From: Stenotrophomonas sp. SAU14A_NAIMI4_5
GTDB lineage: Bacteria; Pseudomonadota; Gammaproteobacteria; Xanthomonadales; Xanthomonadaceae
Length of the DNA stretch: 64,000 nucleotides
Assembly: GCF_003086795.1 (NCBI RefSeq)
Contig: NZ_CP026003.1
Location: forward strand, 4,159,531-4,223,530
Direction of reading: 5' to 3'
Of this stretch, positions 44,966 to 53,678 are shown piece by piece. Numbering within the stretch: the first letter of the stretch is position 1; every line of letters begins with the position of its first letter. Made by a program: the position numbers and the translations under genes. A model generated the notes under the pieces. The model was given only the letters and a program-made list of their open reading frames with translations, was not told the DNA's origin and did no database searches.

Positions 44966-46281
44966 GCGGGCAACCCTCGCTGCGCCGCCGCCTGCTGCTG
45001 GCCGGCGGCATCGGCCTGCTGCTGGTTTCGCTGCTGGCCAGCGCGCTGCTGGGCGAACTGTTCAAACGCAGCGCACGCGACCGCCTGGACCACGAGCTGC
45101 AGCAGAACCTGCTGACCCTGGTCGCGCAGATGGAAACCACGCCGGACGGGCAGTTGCAGCTGCGCCAGGAGCCCAACGATGCGCGCTTCCAGCGGGTGTT
45201 TTCCGGTGCCTATTGGCAGATCGCCAACCGCCAAGGTGAAGTGCTGCTGCAGTCGCGCTCGCTGTGGGATGAAACCCTGCCGGCTGCAGCAGCCGGCGAT
45301 GCCACCCGCAACCTGCCCGGCCCGCTGCAGCAAGCGCTGCGTGCGCGCGTGCAGGAAGTGCGCCTGCCACGCGCCACCGAGGCGTATCGGGTGACCGTGG
45401 CCACCGACCGCAGCGCGCTGGATGCCGATGTGGTGGCCTTCCGCCAGCGCACCGCGCTGGCGCTGGGCGTGCTGGTGGCGGTCTGGCTGGCGGTGCTGGC
45501 CAGCCAGGTGCAGTTCGGCCTGCGCCCACTGCGGCGCCTGGCCCATCAGCTTGAACGCGTGCGGCGCGGGCAGGCCCAACGCATCGACACCGATGGCCTG
45601 GGCAGCGAGATCGTGCCGCTGGGCGAGGAGCTCAACGCCCTGCTCGAGCACCAGCAGCGGATGGTCGCGCGTGCGCGCACCAGTGCCGAAGACCTTGCCC
45701 ATGCATTGAAAACGCCGCTGAGCGTGCTGGCCGCCGAGGCCGATGGCACCGGGACCGAGTGGCGCGCGACCGTGCGCGAACAGGGTGCGCGCATGCAGGC
45801 CAGTGTCGACCGCTACCTGGCGGTGGGCCTGGCTGCGGATCATCGCCAGCGCACCGGCGTGGCGCCGGTGGCGCAGGCGTTGTGCGGGCTGATGACCCGC
45901 GTGCACGGCGAGCGCGGCGTGGTGTTTGGTGCGGAGGGTATCGACGAGGCGCTGCAGTTTGCCGGTGCGCGTGCGGACCTGGAGGAAATGCTGGGCAACC
46001 TGCTGGACAACGCCGGCAAGTGGGCGCGGCAGCGGGTGTCGATCAGCGCAGCGAGTGACGAAGGGCAGCTGCGCATTGATGTACGCGACGACGGCCCCGG
46101 CCTGGCCACCGATGCGCTGGCGCAGGTTACTCGCCGCGGCGTGCGCCTGGATGAGCGCGAAGGCAGCAGCGGGCTGGGCCTGGCGATCGTGGGAGACATC
46201 GCCGCCAGCTACGGCGGGCGGCTGGTGCTGGAGAACGCCGCGTCGGGATTACGCGCGACGGTATGGTTGCCGGTGGGGTGA
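44962..46281 (+). CDS. Sensor histidine kinase (PhoQ/QseC-like)
   Basis: A 439-residue membrane sensor. There are two transmembrane helices (about residues 12-32 and 165-185) with a periplasmic region of about 130 residues between them, a HAMP-type linker (GLRPLRRLAHQLERVRRGQA), an H-box (EDLAHALKTPLSVLAAEADG) and an HATPase domain with N box EEMLGNLLDNAGKWARQRVS, G1 DVRDDGPGL and G2 GSSGLGLAIVGDIAASYGG. The start is the GTG at 44962, overlapping the regulator stop; no ATG gives a better protein. Confidence 0.92.
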   Translation: MSGQPSLRRRLLLAGGIGLLLVSLLASALLGELFKRSARDRLDHELQQNLLTLVAQMETTPDGQLQLRQEPNDARFQRVFSGAYWQIANRQGEVLLQSRSLWDETLPAAAAGDATRNLPGPLQQALRARVQEVRLPRATEAYRVTVATDRSALDADVVAFRQRTALALGVLVAVWLAVLASQVQFGLRPLRRLAHQLERVRRGQAQRIDTDGLGSEIVPLGEELNALLEHQQRMVARARTSAEDLAHALKTPLSVLAAEADGTGTEWRATVREQGARMQASVDRYLAVGLAADHRQRTGVAPVAQALCGLMTRVHGERGVVFGAEGIDEALQFAGARADLEEMLGNLLDNAGKWARQRVSISAASDEGQLRIDVRDDGPGLATDALAQVTRRGVRLDEREGSSGLGLAIVGDIAASYGGRLVLENAASGLRATVWLPVG

Positions 46282-46295
46282 CCTGCCATTGCGCT

Positions 46296-46359
46296 CGCCG
46301 GGCATGGCCCGGCGCTACCGGAAGCGCCGTGCCGTGGTAGCGCCGGGCCATGCCCGGCG
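46296..46359. repeat. Head-to-head SMAG dimer
   Basis: 46296-46318 (CTAC at right) and 46337-46359 (GTAG at left), both with CGCCGGGC arms, in the gap after the histidine kinase. Confidence 0.85.
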
Positions 46360-46376
46360 GCGCGCGACATCCGCCG

Positions 46377-46697
46377 TCAGCGGTGATGCATCCACCAGCA
46401 GTCGATGGCATCCAGCGCGATGTGGATCATCAAACCAATGCCCACCAGCCGCGTTTTCTTCGGCACGCACAGCCCCGCATACACGGCAATTGCCGGTGCG
46501 GTGTGCAGCGGGTGGAAACCGATGCTGCAGCGGTTCGGCGCGTAGATCGGGTCGGCCAGCAGGTGGTCCAGATCGATGATCCAGCCCAGCAGCAACAGCA
46601 GCCAGGCCGAAGCAAACCGCTTGCGCCAGAACAGCCATGCCAGCAGGGCTGGCACGGCGGCATGCAGGAACAGATGGAAGATCGCGCGCGCGCTCAT
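46377..46697 (-). CDS. Small membrane protein (DUF6122-like)
   Basis: A 106-residue protein with about three transmembrane helices. The conserved-looking histidine/aspartate signature is LGWIIDLDHLLADPIYAPNR with CSIGFHPLHTAPA and HIALDAIDCWWMHH, which resembles membrane-bound metal-dependent hydrolases of the YbcI/DUF457 kind but shorter. Function unknown. It lies just downstream of speA on the same strand. Confidence 0.8.
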   Translation of the reverse strand: MSARAIFHLFLHAAVPALLAWLFWRKRFASAWLLLLLGWIIDLDHLLADPIYAPNRCSIGFHPLHTAPAIAVYAGLCVPKKTRLVGIGLMIHIALDAIDCWWMHHR

Positions 46698-46739
46698 CGG
46701 CGTCGGTTGCGCCGGATCATCCCCGGCGCACCGCAGACA

Positions 46740-48629
46740 TCACGCCAGCGGTTCGTCGGACAGGTAGGTGTAACCGGTCAGGCCGGCTTCCAGCGCCTGC
46801 GACAGTTCCTGCGCACGTTCCGGCGACAGCTCGGCCGCGGCCACGCGCTGGGCATAGGCCGCGCGCAGGTCGTCCAGCTTGTAGCCCACGTAATCCAGCA
46901 TCACGTCGGTGGTGTCACCGCGACGCTGCTGGGTGATCGCGTAGCCATCGGCATCGGCCACCACTTCCACGGCATCGGTATCGCCGAACAGGTTGTGGAT
47001 GTCGCCCAGGATTTCCTGGTAGGCACCGACCATGAAGAAACCAATGCGGTAGCTCTCACCGTGCTTCATCGCGTGCAGCGGCAGCGAGGTGTCCAGGCTC
47101 TCGTTTTCGACATAGGTCTTGACCATGCCGTCCGAATCGCAGGTCATGTCGGCGATGATGCCGCGGCGGTCCGGGGTCTCGTTCAGGCGCTCGATCGGCA
47201 CGATCGGGAACACCTGGTCGATCGCCCACGCATCGGGAATCGATTCGAACACGCTGAAGTTGACGAAGTACTTGTCGACCAGGCGCTCGTTCAGTTCATC
47301 CAGCGCCGGGCGGTGGCTCTTTTCGTCGTAGCTCAGGCGCGCACGCACGCCGTGGGCGATGGCATAGAACAGATCGTCGATGCGCGCACGCTGCGGCAGG
47401 TCGATCTGGCCCAGCGCGTAGCTGGCCAGGCCTTCGGCGTGGAAGTGCTGCGCTTCCTGGAACAGTTCCACCGCCGGGCGGGTGTCCAGTTCCTCGTGGA
47501 TCTCGCGCAGGTGGCGGATCGAGGCCGGCTCGTCGTCGTGCTGGTCCGGCACGCGGCCTTCCTGTGCCTGCTCCACTTCAGAGACGTTGGCGATCAGCAC
47601 CGCGTGGTGCGCGGTCATCGCGCGGCCGCACTCGGTGACGATGCGCGGCGGGGTCAGGCCGTGTTCTTCGCAGGCATTGGCCAGCGGCTGCACGATGTTG
47701 CTGGCGTAAGAATTCAGCCCGTAGTTGATCGAGCAGAAGCTGCGCGAACGGGTGCCTTCGTAATCCACGCCGAGGCCGCCGCCCACGTCCACGTGGGTGA
47801 TCTTCGCGCCCAGCTGTGACAGCTCGACGAAATAGCGGGTGGCTTCGCGCATGCCGTTGGCGATGTCGCGCACGTTGGAGATCTGCGAGCCCATGTGGAA
47901 GTGCAGCAGGTTCAGGCAGTCGGCGTATTCGGTATCGCGCAGCGACTTCCACAGGTCCAGCAGCTGGCGCGGGGACAGGCCGAACTTGGCCTTGTCGCCA
48001 CCGCTGTTCTGCCACTTGCCGGCGCCCAGCGAGGCCAGGCGCATGCGCACGCCCAGGCCCGGCTTCACGTCCAGCGCCTTGGATTCCTCCAGCACCAGCT
48101 TCAGCTCGGACGGCTTCTCGATGACGATGAAGGTCTGCAGGCCCAGCTTGCGGCCGATCAGGGCCAGGCGGATGTACTCGCGGTCCTTGTAGCCGTTGCA
48201 CACGATCAGGCCACCCGGGCGCGACAGCGCCAGCACGGCCATCAGCTCGGGCTTGCTGCCCGCTTCCAGGCCGAAGCCTTCACCGTGGTGGCTGGCCAGG
48301 GTGCCGGCCACGCCGCGGTGCTGGTTGACCTTGATCGGGTAAACGGCGGTGTAGCCGCCCGGGTATTCCCAGTCCTGCTGGGCCTGGGCGAACGCCGCCT
48401 GCAGCTTGCCCAGGCGCTGGCCGAGGATGTCCGGGAAGCGCACCAGCAGCGGCAGCTTGGCGCCGCCGGCACGTGCCGCGTCCACCACCTTGGGCAGCGA
48501 CACCACCGGGCCCTCTGCCCCGGTCGGTCTCACCACCATGTGCCCGGCCTGATCCACATCGAAATAACCATCCGCCCAATGCGGGATCGAGTAGGTCTTG
48601 CGGGCTTGGTCGAGGGACCAATCGGTCAT
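46740..48629 (-). CDS. speA: Biosynthetic arginine decarboxylase
   Basis: A 629-residue PLP enzyme of fold type III that makes agmatine from arginine, the entry to putrescine/spermidine synthesis. Signatures are the Schiff-base lysine in YTAVYPIKVNQHRGVAGTLA, EAGSKPELMAVLAL, CNGYKDREYIRLALIGRK, LLHFHMGSQISNVRDI and VDVGGGLGVDYEGTRS. The ATG at 48629 starts the normal MTDWSLDQARKTYSIPHWAD N-terminus; seven upstream codons are unlikely. It is divergent from speE with a shared regulatory gap. Confidence 0.96.
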   Translation of the reverse strand: MTDWSLDQARKTYSIPHWADGYFDVDQAGHMVVRPTGAEGPVVSLPKVVDAARAGGAKLPLLVRFPDILGQRLGKLQAAFAQAQQDWEYPGGYTAVYPIKVNQHRGVAGTLASHHGEGFGLEAGSKPELMAVLALSRPGGLIVCNGYKDREYIRLALIGRKLGLQTFIVIEKPSELKLVLEESKALDVKPGLGVRMRLASLGAGKWQNSGGDKAKFGLSPRQLLDLWKSLRDTEYADCLNLLHFHMGSQISNVRDIANGMREATRYFVELSQLGAKITHVDVGGGLGVDYEGTRSRSFCSINYGLNSYASNIVQPLANACEEHGLTPPRIVTECGRAMTAHHAVLIANVSEVEQAQEGRVPDQHDDEPASIRHLREIHEELDTRPAVELFQEAQHFHAEGLASYALGQIDLPQRARIDDLFYAIAHGVRARLSYDEKSHRPALDELNERLVDKYFVNFSVFESIPDAWAIDQVFPIVPIERLNETPDRRGIIADMTCDSDGMVKTYVENESLDTSLPLHAMKHGESYRIGFFMVGAYQEILGDIHNLFGDTDAVEVVADADGYAITQQRRGDTTDVMLDYVGYKLDDLRAAYAQRVAAAELSPERAQELSQALEAGLTGYTYLSDEPLA

Positions 48630-48662
48630 TGCAGTCGGCCTTGTTGGCAATAAAAGGGGGGG

Positions 48663-48702
48663 GCATGATAACGCCTATATGCCCACAGGTTCGTTATCAT
48701 GC
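48663..48702. promoter_or_regulatory. Inverted repeat between speA and speE
   Basis: A perfect 11-bp inverted repeat (GCATGATAACG at 48663-48673 and CGTTATCATGC at 48692-48702) with an 18-nt spacer. The arms contain TATCAT on each strand, which could be outward -10 elements or a dimeric operator controlling both polyamine genes. Confidence 0.5.
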
Positions 48703-48821
48703 GCGCCCGCGCCCGTGGCAGGTCTGAACCTGAACGGGCCGACCCGTCCGGATGTGGCATCTGTGCCACGCGGCCCCGCCCGCCAGCCCGGCTTCAACCC
48801 TCCGAACAGGACCGTTATCCA

Positions 48822-49676
48822 ATGACTGACAGCAGCAACTGGTACATCGAACACTTCGAACGCACTGGCTCGGCCATCGGCTTCCGCATCACCGGCAAGC
48901 TGGACGAGGTGCAGTCGCCGTTCCAGAAGATCGAGATCTTCCAGACCACCGACTGGGGCAACCTGATGACCATCGACGGGGCCATCATGCTGACCAGCAA
49001 GGACAACTTCTTCTACCACGAGATGATCAGCCACCCGGTGCTGTTCACCCACGCCGCGCCCAAGCGCGTGGTCATCATCGGTGGCGGCGACTGCGGCACC
49101 CTGCGCGAAGTGCTCAAGCACAAGGGCGTGGAGAGCGTGACCCAGTGCGATATCGACGAGCAGGTCACCGTGATGGCGCGCAAGCACTTCCCGGAGCTGT
49201 GCGATTCCAACGATGACACCCGCGCCGAACTGCTGTTCGACGACGGCGTGGCCTACATGGCCAACTGCCCGGCCGGCAGCGTGGACGTGGTGATCGTCGA
49301 TTCGACCGACCCGGTCGGCCCCGGCGAAGGCCTGTTCAACAAGGCGTTCTACGAGAGCTGCTTCAAGGCCCTGAAGGACGACGGCATCCTGGTGCAGCAG
49401 TCCGAATCGCCGCTGATGCAGCTGGAGCTGATCAACGAGATGCGCACCGAGATGGGCAAGGCCGGCTTCGGCTCGTTCAAGACCCTGCCGTTCCCGCAGC
49501 CGTGCTACCCCACCGGCTGGTGGAGCGTGACGATGGCGCGCAAGGGCGAGAGCGGCTTCGACTTCCGCCAGGCCGACTCGGCTGCCAAGACCTTCAACAC
49601 CCTGTACTACACCGCCGCGCTGCACACCGGCGTGCTGGTGACCCCGCCGTTCGTGGCATCAGCCCTCAAGGGCTGA
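48822..49676 (+). CDS. speE: Spermidine synthase
   Basis: A 284-residue aminopropyltransferase that makes spermidine from putrescine and decarboxylated S-adenosylmethionine. Motifs are YHEMISHPVLFTHAAPKRVV, the SAM-type pocket VIIGGGDCGTLREVLKH, CDIDEQVTVMARKHF, VIVDSTDPVGPGEGLFN and PCYPTGWWSVTMARKG. The ATG at 48822 gives the normal N-terminus (MTDSSNWYIEHF); the frame upstream to 48699 runs into the inverted repeat. speD, needed for the donor, is not in the window. Confidence 0.96.
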   Translation: MTDSSNWYIEHFERTGSAIGFRITGKLDEVQSPFQKIEIFQTTDWGNLMTIDGAIMLTSKDNFFYHEMISHPVLFTHAAPKRVVIIGGGDCGTLREVLKHKGVESVTQCDIDEQVTVMARKHFPELCDSNDDTRAELLFDDGVAYMANCPAGSVDVVIVDSTDPVGPGEGLFNKAFYESCFKALKDDGILVQQSESPLMQLELINEMRTEMGKAGFGSFKTLPFPQPCYPTGWWSVTMARKGESGFDFRQADSAAKTFNTLYYTAALHTGVLVTPPFVASALKG

Positions 49677-49685
49677 TGGCAAGGT

Positions 49686-49748
49686 GTGCCGACCAACGGT
49701 CGGCACCTACCGGGGCTAATGCGTGCCGACCAACGGTCGGCACCCACC
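49686..49748 (-). repeat. Two SMAG REP palindromes
   Basis: 49686-49710 and 49723-49748, 37 bp apart start to start, GTGCCGACC-aac-GGTCGGCAC type, directly after speE. Confidence 0.87.
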
Positions 49749-49752
49749 AATG

Positions 49753-49785
49753 AAAAACCCGCGCTGGCGACAGCGCGGGTTTTTT
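49753..49785. terminator. Bidirectional terminator after speE
   Basis: A 13-bp stem (AAAAACCCGCGCT and its complement) with a 6-nt loop. The A and T tracts make it a good intrinsic terminator for both speE and the minus-strand lpxO gene. Confidence 0.9.
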
Positions 49786-49794
49786 GCTTTTGCG

Positions 49795-49817
49795 GTAGTG
49801 CCGGCCGCTGGCCGGCA
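49795..49817 (+). repeat. SMAG REP palindrome
   Basis: GTAGTGCCGGCC-gct-GGCCGGCA, a textbook member of the family, just before the end of the lpxO-like gene. Confidence 0.87.
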
Positions 49818-49836
49818 ACCCCATGAACGACCGCGA

Positions 49837-50745
49837 TCAGATCGCCCAGATACCCGCAATCACCGCCACCACCAGGCCCCACTTGATGACCTGGTAGGCC
49901 ACCACGCTGCGCTCGCGCAGGGCCTTGGCCTTCAGGCGCACCTTGTAGACGCCACCGAAGGCCTTGTTGACGCCACCGGTGGGGTCACCCGGCAGGTTCG
50001 GCGAAGCACCGCCGGCCAGCAGCGTGGACGCCACCGCGCGGTTGAACAGGCCCGGCAGGCCGAAGCGCAGCGGGCGGGCGATATCGCAGAACAGGATCAC
50101 GCGGTCCTGGTCGGTCTCGTTGTGCGCGTGGTGGATGTAGGTTTCATCGAACATCATCCACTCGCCATCGCGCCAGCTCTTCTTCACCCCGTCCACCACG
50201 ATGTAGCAGCCATCGTCGTTGGGCGTGCTCAGGCCCAGGTGCAGGCGCAGCGAACCGGCGAAGGGATCGCGGTGCGGGCGCAGTTCGCTGCCGGGCGGCA
50301 GCTGCGCGAACATCGCCGCGCGCACATCGGGAATCGACTCGATCAGCGCCACGGTCTTCGGGCACATCGCCTTGGCCGACGGGTGCGACGGGCCATACCA
50401 CTTCAGGTAGAAGCGCTTCCAGCCACGGCGGAAGAACGAGTTGAAGCCGGCATCGTTGTAGCTGCTGGAGGCGGCGATCTTCTGCGCGTCACGCAGCGCC
50501 AGCGCCTCGTCGCGGATGACCTGCCAGTTCTGCCGCAGCGGCTCCAGCTGCGGGAGTTCCTTGCCCGGGTCCAGGAACGGCGTGGTCGGCACCTTCGAGA
50601 ACAGATACATGATGACGTTGATCGGGGCCATGAAGCTGGAGTGGTCCAGCAACTGGCGCGACCAGCGCGCGCGGACCTTGCCGCGGTAATGGATGTACAG
50701 CACGCAGGCCACGAACAGCGCTGCCAGGACAATCTTGATGATCAA
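49837..50745 (-). CDS. lpxO: Lipid A hydroxylase LpxO-like (aspartyl/asparaginyl beta-hydroxylase family)
   Basis: A 302-residue Fe(II)/2-oxoglutarate dioxygenase that hydroxylates the secondary acyl chain of lipid A. An N-terminal transmembrane helix (IVLAALFVACVLYIHYRGKV) and a second one at the very C-terminus (VAYQVIKWGLVVAVIAGIWA) anchor it to the inner membrane facing the cytoplasm. The iron-binding HxD...H set is PHRDPFAGSLRLHLGLSTP with YIHHAHNETDQDRVILFCDI, and the 2-oxoglutarate Arg is in the last motif. Full length and intact. Confidence 0.9.
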   Translation of the reverse strand: MIIKIVLAALFVACVLYIHYRGKVRARWSRQLLDHSSFMAPINVIMYLFSKVPTTPFLDPGKELPQLEPLRQNWQVIRDEALALRDAQKIAASSSYNDAGFNSFFRRGWKRFYLKWYGPSHPSAKAMCPKTVALIESIPDVRAAMFAQLPPGSELRPHRDPFAGSLRLHLGLSTPNDDGCYIVVDGVKKSWRDGEWMMFDETYIHHAHNETDQDRVILFCDIARPLRFGLPGLFNRAVASTLLAGGASPNLPGDPTGGVNKAFGGVYKVRLKAKALRERSVVAYQVIKWGLVVAVIAGIWAI

Positions 50746-50964
50746 AGCACTTTCCTCCAGCGGGCGCCGGACAGGGAAACGAACGATGCGGCCGCGCGGC
50801 CTGCACCAGGGGGGACGCGGCAGGGGACGGGGACGTGCCGGGTGGGGGCGGCCGCCGATGTCGCGGGTTAACAGCTTATGGTCCGCAGCCGCTGCGCCGG
50901 GGTCAAGTTACCCGTGCGCCCTGTTCAGCATCACGTAGCTGAACAGCCGGCCTACACTGGCCCG

Positions 50965-51924
50965 ATGCCTCCCCGCGCCCCCGTTCCCTACCCTGCCCTC
51001 AGCGCCCGTTACGCGGATTTTTTCCCGGACCAGCCCGCCGCCACGCCGCGCAGCGAGACTTTCCACTGGGCCGGTGGTTCGCTGCAGCTGGACCGCCACG
51101 GCCCGGCCGATGCCGACGCGACCGTGGTGCTGGTGCATGGCGCCGGCGGCTATGGGCGCATGTTCGCCCCGCTGGCGGCCGGCCTGGCCGACGCCGGGCA
51201 TGAAGTGCTGGCACCCGACCTGCCAGGCTATGGCCTCAGCGCCGCCCCTTGGAACGCCATCGACTACGGCGCGTGGAAGCAGGCCCTGCTGGCCCTGATC
51301 GAGGCCGAGCAGCAGCGCCGGCCGCGCCCGATCGTGCTGCTCGGCGCCAGCATCGGCGGCTACCTGGCCTACCTGGTGGCGGCCGAATCGCCGTGGGTGC
51401 GGGGGCTGGTGGCGACCACCCTGGCCGACCCGCGCGATCCCGTGGTGCAGGCCGCGCTGGTACGCCAGCCGTGGATGCGCGCCCTGCTGCCCACGCTGCG
51501 GCCCCTCAGCCGCCTCACCCGCGGCCTGCGCGTGCCGGTGCGCTGGTTCACCCACATGCAGCGCATGTCGCGCGACCCGGCCCTGACCGCGCTGGTCTGT
51601 GCCGATCCGCTGGGCGGCGGCAACCGCGTGCCGCTGGGGCTGCTGGGCTCGCTGTTCGACACCGCCCCGGCGCTGGAACCCGAGCAGTTCCAGCGCTGCC
51701 CGGTGCTGATGCTGCACCCGGCCTGCGACGACTGGACGCCGGTGGCGATCAGCGACCGCTTCTTCCAGCGGCTGGCCGCGCCCAGGCAGCGGGTGCTGCT
51801 GGAAGCGTGCGGCCACTTCCCCATCGAGCAGCCCGGCCTGGACCAGCTGCGCGACGCACTGCTGCCGTTCGTGCAGCGCATTGCAGAGCAGTTGGATGGC
51901 AAATCATTGATTGCAGAGGCCTGA
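50965..51924 (+). CDS. Alpha/beta hydrolase
   Basis: A 319-residue serine hydrolase. The oxyanion/strand motif is VVLVHGAGGYGRMFAPLAAG, the nucleophile elbow is LLGASIGGYLAYLVA (Ser in GASIGG) and the catalytic His is in EACGHFPIEQPGLDQ; the Asp is likely in ACDDWTP. No signal peptide is seen with the ATG at 50965, which starts MPPRAPVPYPALSARYADFF. The substrate is unknown. It is divergent from lpxO. Confidence 0.88.
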   Translation: MPPRAPVPYPALSARYADFFPDQPAATPRSETFHWAGGSLQLDRHGPADADATVVLVHGAGGYGRMFAPLAAGLADAGHEVLAPDLPGYGLSAAPWNAIDYGAWKQALLALIEAEQQRRPRPIVLLGASIGGYLAYLVAAESPWVRGLVATTLADPRDPVVQAALVRQPWMRALLPTLRPLSRLTRGLRVPVRWFTHMQRMSRDPALTALVCADPLGGGNRVPLGLLGSLFDTAPALEPEQFQRCPVLMLHPACDDWTPVAISDRFFQRLAAPRQRVLLEACGHFPIEQPGLDQLRDALLPFVQRIAEQLDGKSLIAEA

Positions 51925-52126
51925 AACACTAAGTGAGACGAAATTGTCCGATCAGGCGCGACGAACTGTTCCAGCCACGGCCCCGACATTTCTCCGACAA
52001 GACGTGGATTAGCGAACTCGGCGGTACTAAAATTCACTTAACGAAAGTTTAGCTACCTCCCCCCAGTCGTACCGGTTCGCTTGACGCTGCAGCGCCACCC
52101 ACCGGGTCGTCGTCCGAGACCCCGCC
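51925..52126. promoter_or_regulatory. A+T-rich leader of the kinase-like gene
   Basis: The part from about 51925 to 52060 is unusually A+T-rich for this genome (for example ACTAAAATTCACTTAACGAA around 52025). It must contain the promoter of the gene at 52127, but I see no consensus I can place safely. Confidence 0.3.
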
Positions 52127-52783
52127 ATGACTTCCACTGTTTCCCCCTCCCCGTCCTGCGGCGATGACGCCGTGGCCCCGCTGCTGCTCAAGCGCGGTGA
52201 ACGTTTCCTCGCCCCCGATGTGTACCGCACCTGCCTGGACGGCCGTCCGGCGGTGGTGAAGGACTATTCCCGCTACCGCGGCACGCCGGTTTCGCTGATC
52301 GCGCGCCTGATGGTGCGCCGCGAAGCGCGCATCCTGCAGCGCCTGGGTGGCTGGAAGCACGCCCCGGCCCTGCTCGGCACCCTCGGCGGCCTCGCCCTGG
52401 GCATGGAATTCATTCCCGGGCAGACGCTCAGCACCGCGCAGGCGGTGGGCAATGAAGTGTTCGACCAGCTGCAGCACGCGCTCAGCCGCCTGCACGCGGT
52501 CGGCATCACCCACAACGACCTGCACGGCACCAACGTGGTGGTGAGTGGTGGCGTGCCGGTGCTGCTGGACTTCACCTCGGCCTGGCGCGCCCCGCGCTGG
52601 CTGCGCCGCAACCCGCTCAGCCGGCAGATGCGCCGCAGCGACATGAAGAACCTGCTGAAGATCCGCCAGCGCGTGACCGGCCAGGCGCCGAGCGCCGCGC
52701 AGGCGGCCCTGGTGGCCGACCCGGGCTGGGTCGCGGCCGTGCGCCAGGGCTGGAAGCGGTTCTACAAGTGGGCGAAGCGGTAG
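52127..52783 (+). CDS. Small protein-kinase-fold protein (RIO/lipopolysaccharide-kinase-like)
   Basis: A 218-residue protein with a minimal kinase core. The N-lobe lysine is probably in RPAVVKDYSRYRGTP, the catalytic loop is HAVGITHNDLHGTNVVV and the metal loop is VPVLLDFTSAWRAPR (DF). RIO- and KdkA/WaaP-like kinases of this size phosphorylate sugars or proteins. No membrane segment. The UAG stop is the GTAG of a SMAG palindrome. Confidence 0.8.
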   Translation: MTSTVSPSPSCGDDAVAPLLLKRGERFLAPDVYRTCLDGRPAVVKDYSRYRGTPVSLIARLMVRREARILQRLGGWKHAPALLGTLGGLALGMEFIPGQTLSTAQAVGNEVFDQLQHALSRLHAVGITHNDLHGTNVVVSGGVPVLLDFTSAWRAPRWLRRNPLSRQMRRSDMKNLLKIRQRVTGQAPSAAQAALVADPGWVAAVRQGWKRFYKWAKR

Positions 52784-52866
52784 AGTCGACCGCTGGTCGA
52801 CTGCCCTTCCATCCGCACCCGAAATGCCCGCGCTGCGCGCGATAGTCGACCAGCGGTCGACTCTAC
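52780..52866. repeat. Head-to-head SMAG dimer
   Basis: 52780-52802 (GTAG at left, whose TAG is the stop of the kinase-like gene) and 52843-52866 (CTAC at right), both with AGTCGACC arms, between convergent genes. Confidence 0.88.
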
Positions 52867-52879
52867 CCAGCTGACGCGC

Positions 52880-53314
<435 letters not shown>

Positions 53315-53351
53315 TTATGTGCGAACGGCCTGCCAGGCCACGGAGTCCCCC

Positions 53352-53606
53352 ATGATCGACCTGAACCACCTCGATGACCTCGCCCGCCGCCTGAGCGACC
53401 TGGTCCCGCCGGGCCTGCGCGAATCGCGCGAAGAACTGCAGGCCACCTTCAAGACCGCGCTGCAGGCCGGCCTGGCCAAGCTGGACCTGGTGACCCGCGA
53501 GGAGTTTGAAGTGCAGCGCGCGGTGCTGTTGAAGACGCGCGAGAAGCTGGATGCACTGGAAGCGACTGTGCGTGAGCTGGAGGGGCGGGATTCAGCCCAG
53601 GGCTGA
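53352..53606 (+). CDS. ubiK: Ubiquinone biosynthesis accessory factor UbiK (BMFP)
   Basis: An 84-residue helical protein of the YqiC/BMFP family that assists ubiquinone synthesis with UbiJ. It has an amphipathic N-terminus (MIDLNHLDDLARRLSDLVPP) and a coiled-coil C-terminus (EEFEVQRAVLLKTREKLDAL). The ATG at 53352 gives the normal length and has GGAG 7 nt upstream. In related genomes I would expect comM next; here the next 8.5 kb is foreign-looking. Confidence 0.9.
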   Translation: MIDLNHLDDLARRLSDLVPPGLRESREELQATFKTALQAGLAKLDLVTREEFEVQRAVLLKTREKLDALEATVRELEGRDSAQG

Positions 53607-53637
53607 GCGCTTGCCCCCCAGTAGATGTGACAGGGAT

Positions 53638-53664
53638 GCGACCTCCGGCCATAGCAGAGGTCGC
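53638..53664. terminator. Inverted repeat between convergent ubiK and radical SAM genes
   Basis: GCGACCTC (53638-53645) and GAGGTCGC (53657-53664) with an 11-nt loop. It lacks a T run but is placed between two convergent stops, so it may end both transcripts. Confidence 0.4.
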
Positions 53665-53678
53665 GCCCATAGCGGTGA

